Shown here: positions 42,903 through 49,615 of the stretch, piece after piece
How the letters are laid out: each line of letters starts with the position of its first letter
Numbering within the stretch: the first letter of the stretch is position 1
Notes under the pieces: generated by a model
Told to the model about the DNA's origin: nothing
Seen by the model: the letters and a program-made list of their open reading frames with translations, nothing else
Database searches by the model: none
Program-made: the position numbers and the translations under genes
NCBI GenBank assembly: GCA_015680685.1
Contig: MNCI01005769.1
Span: forward strand, 202,746 to 252,360
Direction: 5' to 3'
Length of the DNA: 49,615 nucleotides
Origin: Gnetum montanum
Taxonomy: Eukaryota; Streptophyta; Gnetopsida; Gnetales; Gnetaceae

Positions 42903-45529
42903 TCATGTGGTGCATAGAGGTAGTGGCTCTTCCATTAGCTGCTTCCCTTTATCACCAGGCCATTGAAATTTATATCGATTGAGAAATGCCTGCAACTTCT
43001 CCTCCTTCGTCCTTGGACCGTGCACCATCCAAGCTACTGTGCTAATGTGTGCTGGCACTGATACATCCCAAGGACATGGAAATTGCAAAAACATTTGATT
43101 TTCCTGTACATACCATGCTACGAACTACTGTCGTTCTTCCTTAAAGGCCCTAGCTTTGTTCCTAAGCTCATGATAATTTGTCAATCTTTGAGCTAGGTTC
43201 AAGGCTACATCCTTTTGTCCTTGATAACTAGCTTTGACCACCTCTAACTTTGAGTTTTCCACTTGCAGCTTTTGCAAAGCATGTTTTCTATATGCAAACT
43301 CTTTCTCATATAATGCATAGGTGCTTGCCACTTTTTTCTCTAGCTCATTTTAGGGATGAATTGTTGTTAAAATGGCAAGGTTCACATATCTAAAGTTAGC
43401 CAACACCATGTACTTCTTTAAATCCTCTATCTATATGTCCTTCTTTTTGACTTCTTCTTGATGGACCAGGGCATAGTTGTCCAAGATGGACTACCACATA
43501 GGATTTTGTGTTGACAAGGAGTTGATGTGGGTTTTGGCCATTTAGATTTTCTTTTCATTAATTTGTTTGTACATGCCAAGCTAATCGTGAAAGTGCTCTT
43601 TCAGTTTTTCATGATTTTTGACCTTGTTTTTCCACATGCTAATTTCAATTGTTGAGTTTTGACAGATAGCATGGACCTCCTCCATGGAGAAGGCTCTATT
43701 CTCCCTTGCCAATCTATTAATATCTTTGTTGACCATCACCACTTATTCCTACAACTGGTGGATGCTTTCTTCTAGGATGTTCTTTTTTTTCTCTACAGTG
43801 ATCAACCTAGAATTTTCTGTAGTGAGTTGCTTATTCTCCTCTTGGAAGGTGGTTAGTGCCTTTTTATATGCATGAGATTATGCATCAGTAGCAAAGGCAT
43901 TCCTAACTACCATCTCCTTCTCTTACTTAGCAGCTACTCTCTCCTTTGTTAGCTTGGCGAGTTGCTTTGTCCTGAATTATTCAAGTTGGTTTGGTGCAAC
44001 AAAGTAGGTAGGATCATGTTGTTTAACTCACAGGGTAGCCAACTCTTCTTGTAAGCTTTGTATTTTAGCTTTTGCATGCTTTGCCCTGACCTTTTCTATG
44101 ACCAACTTTCCTTTGGTGGTGATGAGGTCTAATTGAGCTATAGTGACATCACTAGGGATGTCAAACAAAGTGGTCATTACTTGGCCCATCTATAGTAATT
44201 GATCAAGCATATCCTCATGCATCGCAAGAGTCATTGAGGTCTTGGCCAACATTTGTGTATCTCTAGTTCCTGCTAGATCTATTGGGGGCACAATAGGCAC
44301 AATGAATGACTCTTTGATGTGATCGATGATAATCTCTATAGAACCTACCACATCCTTGTCTTGTAGCAACATAACTATCTAGTTTCTAATGTTACTTGGA
44401 AGGATGCAGCATTCCTAGAGATCTAGCGTGACCATTGGGATCATTCTCTTCCTGACTGTATTAAGATCTTCCCCTGCATTGGGTCAACTGACACTATGGG
44501 TTGTATGACATCATCCATGACTCGTATTCCCCAAATGACTACTTTTGTGATCTTTTGTAGATGGCTCATCAAGGGCCTGTAGTCTTATGGTGCTCCAGCG
44601 ATGAAGCTTGTGCCTGTGGGCGCTATTTGATCTCACATTATATTTCTGTTTGTGGCTTTACCTCCTTCTCCACTTCTTGTTCTTCACTAAGATCCTTTCT
44701 TGGTGCTGTAGGTTTTAGGAGTTCAACAAAGAAGGTGTTCTGAGCCTTCTTAGGGATATCATTAGTATATCCTAGGATCCTTGTGCACTTGCACAACCTT
44801 CTAATTAACCAAGGAAATGGAAGTGTTGGTCTTCTTGACTTCGTTTCTTCAAACCTCCATTGGATTTCAGTGAAATAAAACTAGGGAAGATTGGCCACAA
44901 ATTTACCCATTAAAATGGCATTTGCCTTGGCTGCATAAGTTAAAATTTAGTTAAGCCCTTTTTGCAAAATAAGTGATATGTCCTAATCTTGAAATATGTT
45001 CTATCCTCTAGAGTCATTTCATTGTACATTTTATCCTCCTTGCCGTATGCCCTTCTCAGCCACAATTTCTTAGTCTTAAGGTTAGATCTAGTTGATAGAT
45101 GTTAATGGTGGTGCCCTCATCTTTATTATGCCAAAACTGATAAGTTTCACCCAGGTACCATTTTCCACTATCTAATAGAATGGACCACAATGGAGATGCC
45201 TTGACTTGTGTCTGAACCACTTCTAGAGCAAACTCCATGAATGGACTAAAGTTCATCTCCATGATAACTAAAGCCAACGTGGACTTTTTTAAAGTGGCAA
45301 CAATGCAATCGAAAGGAAATGTAAGATGTTGTCCTTGCTTGGGAGCCTGTGGTTCTATAGCCTCCCCTTGGGCTAATTTCCCAGTAGTAGGAGCCTCTTG
45401 GTGAATACTAAAGGATCAAGCCTCCTGCTCCACGTGTTTTGCATGTTTGCCTTACTGACTACAACCACCTTGTGGATGCTTAACAACTCTTTACAAGGGT
45501 TCACCTTGAGCACCTCTTTTTGTGGCCAT
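42903..45529 (-). pseudogene. Large additional ORF of element F: unrecognised coiled-coil protein, decayed
   Basis: An ATG at 45529 opens 'MATKRGAQGEP' and runs in one frame, with three stops, to about 45085, including 'MEMNFSPFMEFALEVVQTQ' and 'PLWSILLDSGKWYLGETYQF'. After frameshifts come 'MTLEDRTYFKIRTYHLFCKK' and 'LIRRLCKCTRILGYTNDIPK', then an acidic 'LSEEQEVEKEVKPQ'. From 44372 to 42903 a single frame of about 490 codons, broken by roughly ten stops, encodes long heptad-type coiled coils. It ends 'WPGDKGKQLMEEPLPLCTT'. In many stops a Gln, Trp or Arg codon is the likely ancestor. It lies in element sense about 200 bp inside the 3' LTR, the place of extra ORFs or env-like genes in some Tat/Athila elements. 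No signal peptide or clear membrane anchor was seen. I do not recognise the family. Confidence 0.7.
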
Positions 45530-46480
45530 TTGTAATCAAGCAAAGGTCAAGTGTTACTAAGGTTATATTTGTTATCATCAGTTTATAACTTACTCATAAC
45601 CTTATTTTATTAAGTTCATAATGCATATTATCGTAGAGTTAGAAAAATTTTAAGAAAAATCCCTAAAAGATGTCTATCTCTTTTTCTAGCCCTTCGCAAT
45701 TAGCTCCTTTTTCCCTTATATGTGGCTTATAATGATGGTTATGGGTCCATGGGTCGAAAAAATTGGATTTTTGGCATTAACGTGAGTGATTTTTCATTAT
45801 AATTTCTAAAGTTTTTAATATTCTTACCCTTATGATACCTTCTAGGCAATAGCAAATTTCAGCAATTTGATGCAAGTTTCACATGCAAGCATCCCCCATG
45901 ACTAAGTTGAACACTTCAAGTTTAGATTAGTTTAAATGGCACAGAAATCAAAGCAGTAGAGAGATAAATATTACAAGTGGAAGATGAGTACATAGAGCTC
46001 TGAGTTAAGAGAGAAAATTTGAACAACTCTCCTAGTAGCAAATGATGAAAATGAATTCAAAATACTATGGGGATCATATATATATATATATAGTTTTGTG
46101 AGACTTAACGTTGGGTACATGACATTGGGTATGCAACGTCACATTGGACTTGATGTTGGGTATGTGACATTGGGGTCCAAAAATTTTCACTATATGGAGT
46201 AATTGAACGTGCAAATTGAAGCTTTGTGATTGGTTGGAAGGTTTGAAATTAAGTTCATGATTTTGGGGTAAGTGAGAATTCAATTTGAGGCACCAAAAGT
46301 GTGAAAAGGTGGAGTTGCTGACATGAAAAGTACTAAAATGAGCAAGAAAATGGTGTTAAAATTGATGTTGTGGATGGAGCAATTGCATGGAAAGGGAAAT
46401 GATAAAATGAAACAATTTGAGTGCTTGAAAGGTGAAAAATGATGTGGTTGTGTTAAATAAGTATGAGTCACAAAAGTTAC
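45530..46480 (-). mobile_element. Unresolved LTR-like remnant between F and D
   Basis: Contains a (TA)n run (46076-46092) followed on its right by repeats of a 'gttgggtatgtgacattggg' type unit (46106-46185), resembling the U3 repeats of LTR F. On its left, 45890-45908 resembles the polypurine edge of C and F (TTAGTCATGGGGGATGC in minus sense). It may be a scrambled 3' LTR of element D. Ends not fixed. Confidence 0.4.
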
Positions 46481-47834
46481 ACAAGTGGATCCTCCCTAAA
46501 GTAGGCTCTAGCCTATGATGCCCTTGTGTAACCACACCTAAAAATCTTCATAGGCACTAAAGGGGTTGAATGCAACGCATACCTGTGAAACAAAACACAC
46601 ATGTTAAAACCACTGAATAGAGATAATAGCTCTATGTTACACAAAAACACAAGTTATGATCATCTGGACAAGGAGATGAGATGGACTAGAAAAAGGATTG
46701 CAAAAATTGGGACATGAGGTGTCTTACCATGGCCACAATGAAACCTTGTGTGTTATTAATGGTTAAATAGCCATGTGTCCTTCTTTCTGAGATTTAAACC
46801 AAGTCCACACCACATTGCAATGACATCGCATTATTTCATCACATTGGTAGACAACCATAAGACTATTAGAGCCACGAGGAGTAACATCACTTGGGGTTTT
46901 GTCCAAGGGAGGAGCTTTTATTATGGAATACTTACTATATTTTTTTTTCATTTTCACTTTTTATTTTTTTATTATTTTTTATTTTTTGAATTTTGAGAAG
47001 TTGCCAACCTTCAGGCATGGGTACATGTCTTTCCAGTGGTACTTGTAGGAGTTTATTTAGTGCCATTTTAATTACTCTTACTTCCATTTTTCATTATAAC
47101 TACAAGGATATGGTTACAACCTCAACAACATGATAGAACATACATAAGTGGGCAAAGAAAATCCACAAATCCCCTTGATGTCACACCCTTTACATTCCAC
47201 CTTGGTTCTGCACTCTTTGTCTGGACACAATGATTATGAAGTTATTTTTAGTTTAGATGATGGAAAAGATTACCATTATGACTAGGGTAAGAACCTGTTA
47301 TTAATGGAATGGGTGGATGGATGTTGTGGTCTCAATGTCTAAATAATCAGCTCCTTATGACTTGACAAAATAGAGAAAACCTCACCTCATTGGGCAAGAT
47401 GAACATCTTATTTACAAGCGGGATTACAAAAGAAAATAAAAACAACAACTAGAAAAATAGGAAAAATTGGATCAAGAAATATGAAAATGACAAAAAATTG
47501 TAAAACAAAAAGATGAAAAATAGTTAAGAATCTTGAAGATTAGAATGGGGGATGGGGGTCTGGGGGGTCCAGGGTGGGTAACCCACACAACTAAACATTT
47601 GGCCATGATAAGGATTAATAAGTGGATAAATAGGATCCATGCATGTATGAAACATTGGTAACTGTTCATGCCTTAGCCACTAGGTGTTTGTTTGTGGTGT
47701 GATGGTTGGGTATAAAAATTGTTGGTCACACACTTAATGGTTAAATGTATGGTGGGTCAAGGTATGAGATGTGTTAACATTATGGATGGTTGGCCCATAG
47801 TTTCACCCTTGATCATGAGATGGTATGCATGGAT
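46481..47834 (-). mobile_element. Element D 3' non-coding region
   Basis: Homologous to the 3' regions of B and C. It has the conserved block at 46486-46508, a GGAAAGACATGTACCCATGC-type block near 47020 in minus sense, 'gggtgtgacatcaaggggat' near 47190, and a T-rich 'ttttgttttac' stretch near 47500. Its junction with gag near 47835 lacks protease, RT and integrase, so D carries a larger deletion than C. Confidence 0.7.
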
Positions 47835-48538
47835 TTATTTGTCTCTCGTCGCTATTAGATTCATTGGTTGGATTTGGGATATAATGGATGGTGGCCTGTG
47901 TGTAGGCTCAGATGACAGTGGTTGAGACAAAGAAGGTGGTGCATCAGATTGGCCTTGTGCTGGCTTGGTTGATGTGGTGGGTCCATGTGTGGTTTTCTTT
48001 AGCTTACAACCTTTTCTCTGGAAGGGATGTTTCCTACATTGTGGTTGGAATCCACTGGTGTCAGCATGACTATGCAAATTTGCAGCATGAGTGGTACTCA
48101 TTTGTTGATATTGGGATGCTAAACCTTTGTGTGTTGTTGGTGATGGCATATAATGAGGTGGATTATGAGAATATCAAGGATAGGATGGATGGTAGAAGGC
48201 ATGAGGTGGTAATCCTTCAGGTGATGTCATGGGTTGATGGTACTCGAGAGAGCGGTAGTGGCGATTTGAAGTTAAGGATGTAGAACTAGTTGGAGAAATA
48301 GGATGTTGAACATAATATCCATGTGGTTTTGGCAGATATGGCTAATTTGGTGGTGGCCTTTCCCATGACTGTGGTTGTTGCCACTGCGGTTGATGACCTT
48401 GTTGAGGCTGGTAATAAGCCCCCCTAGGATGGTACGATTGGTTGTGGGACTATTTGTAATTACCTTGTGGGAGAGGAAACCTCCTGAGCATATGCCTCTG
48501 CACAAACTTCGAATTTAAGGCACCTACCCAATGCTCCT
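47835..48538 (-). pseudogene. Element D gag C-terminal tail
   Basis: In minus sense the sequence gives 'PRGAYYQPQQGHQPQWQQPQ', 'SWERPPP', 'KPHGYYVQHPISP' and a Ser/Pro/His-rich continuation (open 48149-47835). This corresponds to the Pro/Gln/Tyr-rich gag tail of A and B (QYQQWQHPQSWGMPPPRQ region). Protease, RT and integrase do not follow. The rest of gag was separated by the insertion of element G at 48539. Confidence 0.72.
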
Positions 48539-49406
48539 TGATGAGTCATGGTTTGGTAGGCCCTAATATCGGTTACGTGATATCGTAGCCTGGATATGAT
48601 ATCGTATACACAATATCATGATTCTTATGTTAGCCTATAAATATAGCACTCAAGCACATAGTGAAGGAGTCTTGGGTTGAGTCTTTGTCAAGTCTTTGAG
48701 TCAGTTCCTTTTATCAGTCTTTAGTTAGTTTTTAGTTTTTAGTTCTTTCCAAGTACATGCCCATAGTGTGATGCTTGTAATTGTATGAAACCTTTGCTTG
48801 AGTGTGAAGTACTTGGACATGCACATGATTAGCAATAAAGATCAAGATTACTCCATCATTGCAACATTTAGTTAGCTTTTAATTTTTTTACTTATTTATT
48901 ATTTATTATTGTTTCCTTAGTTAACATTTCTTTTATCACCATTTACTATTCCTATTGTTAACGTGGAATGAGTACGCCTTAATCATGAATATTTAAGTGT
49001 AACTATGTGGTAACCCAATAGTGTGTCGAGTAGCGCTTTGAGTGATGTATGCTTGGTAATCCCATAAGTAGTACACAAATTTCAAGATGCATAGAAATGA
49101 TTAAGGATGGATGCGCATTGCACTTAGGCTAGCTTAGATCTTATTTCCTATTTACCCATTAGCTTAATCAAGTTATCCCTTGTTGTCTGTAGGAGTAGCA
49201 TAGTAGTAGGGAATACATCATACACCTCAATTTGGACTAAACCATACGTGACAAAGAAAATACTAGTCCAAGTGGGAAGACAACAAACTATGATTAGCAT
49301 ATAACTATCTAAGTGCTACAACTAGTCCATCTGTGGAGTTTGACTGGATTGCACATACATGCTTGTATTTGTATGGTTGAGCACAGGGGTACCTCGTTGC
49401 TCATCA
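48539..49406 (+). repeat. Element G 5' LTR (868 bp)
   Basis: Starts TGATGAGTCATGG and ends TCATCA, followed by a primer-binding site. U3 has a GATATC palindrome cluster (48566-48620) like element C. A TATA box and AATAAAG (about 48833) follow. The upstream flank is the gag of D, so G inserted into D. The flank ctcct (48534-48538) is the expected left target-duplication copy. Confidence 0.9.
48635..48643 (+). promoter_or_regulatory. TATA box of LTR G
   Basis: CTATAAATA in 'tagcctataaatatagc', right after the GATATC cluster. Confidence 0.75.
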
Positions 49407-49407
49407 T

Positions 49408-49425
49408 TGGCGCTGTTGTCAAAGA
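49408..49425 (+). other. Primer-binding site of element G (tRNA-Asp type)
   Basis: TGGCGCTGTTGTCAAAGA, one base after the LTR end. The first seven bases fit the tRNA-Asp complement with one change. Confidence 0.85.
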
Positions 49426-49540
49426 TGGTGCTAGTTATCTAGATTATTTATATCATACAAGATCGCTATAATAGGGTATTAATGGTATATATTTTATAAA
49501 AAGAAATTAAATTCAATTAAGTTACACGCAATTCATGACA

Positions 49541-49615
49541 ATGTCTCTTTCACAAGGCAGCAATAACACAACATCTAGCGAGGAAATTCATTGGAGAACC
49601 AACAAAATTTGTGAT
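49541..49615 (+). CDS. Start of element G gag, cut by the window end
   Basis: The ATG at 49541 opens 25 codons without a stop to the window end, beginning 'MSLSQGSNNTTSSEEI'. It lies about 115 bases after the primer-binding site, close to the spacing of the gag starts in A and B, whose products begin 'MSPSSY'. Only the position and Ser-rich start support it. Confidence 0.5.
   Translation, partial: MSLSQGSNNTTSSEEIHWRTNKICD

Noticed and set aside
46076-46092. TA run as a TATA promoter
   Set aside because: A simple (TA)n microsatellite in an unresolved LTR-like stretch; no CTATAAATA box as in the other LTRs.
1-49615. CRISPR, operon, tRNA or rRNA features
   Set aside because: No array of spaced identical repeats, no bacterial-type gene organisation and no rRNA or tRNA fold was seen; the tRNA-like strings are primer-binding sites or a weak SINE trace.

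Overview
The window looks like plant nuclear DNA dominated by old, nested LTR retrotransposons, with a few dead host-gene fragments. I infer a large seed-plant genome. A conifer or other gymnosperm would fit the age and density of the elements, but nothing here proves it. Support for a plant comes from tRNA-Asp and tRNA-iMet type primer-binding sites, a plant receptor-like cytoplasmic kinase pseudogene with GT-AG introns, and fragments of a UDP-glycosyltransferase and a plant-type cytochrome P450. No intact host gene, rRNA, tRNA or CRISPR was found. Two single-N positions (10847, 28752) sit between duplicated blocks and look like assembly joins.

Layout. 1-346 is the end of an LTR. 450-1330 holds a Ty3/gypsy integrase whose first half is on the minus strand and second half on the plus strand. 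1950-2545 holds adjacent UGT and P450 fragments. 3106-3261 is a 37-bp minisatellite. 4230-5964 and 13147-15441 belong to an older LTR element with its gag start. This host was split by element C (5965-13141, minus), a complete copy with 840-bp LTRs, a perfect CACCT target duplication, gag and protease, and a deletion that removed RT, RNase H and integrase. Elements A and B (15442-27662, plus) share a middle LTR (LTR-interior-LTR-interior). A runs gag-protease-start of RT. B runs gag-protease-RT-(deletion)-integrase-long 3' non-coding region and lacks its 3' LTR.

27663-30040 holds small repeats and a four-exon kinase pseudogene. 30214-36585 is element H (minus), with an iMet primer-binding site and a 5-kb interior without recognisable coding sequence. 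37000-39305 is AT-rich with one SINE-like trace. 39306-48538 is a minus-strand nest: E (LTR plus 3' non-coding region), F (LTR plus a 2.6-kb decayed ORF encoding an unrecognised coiled-coil protein) and D (3' non-coding region plus gag tail). 48539 to the end is element G (plus): 5' LTR, primer-binding site and first codons of gag.

A, B, C, D, E, F and G have related LTR ends (TGATGA...TCATCA). Where primer-binding sites survive they are of tRNA-Asp type, and B, C, D and E share blocks in a long 3' non-coding region. They appear to be one Tat/Athila-like Ty3/gypsy group whose U3 regions carry different palindromic or direct-repeat arrays. The F ORF, the U3 palindrome arrays and the conserved 3' blocks are the parts least explained by standard annotation.
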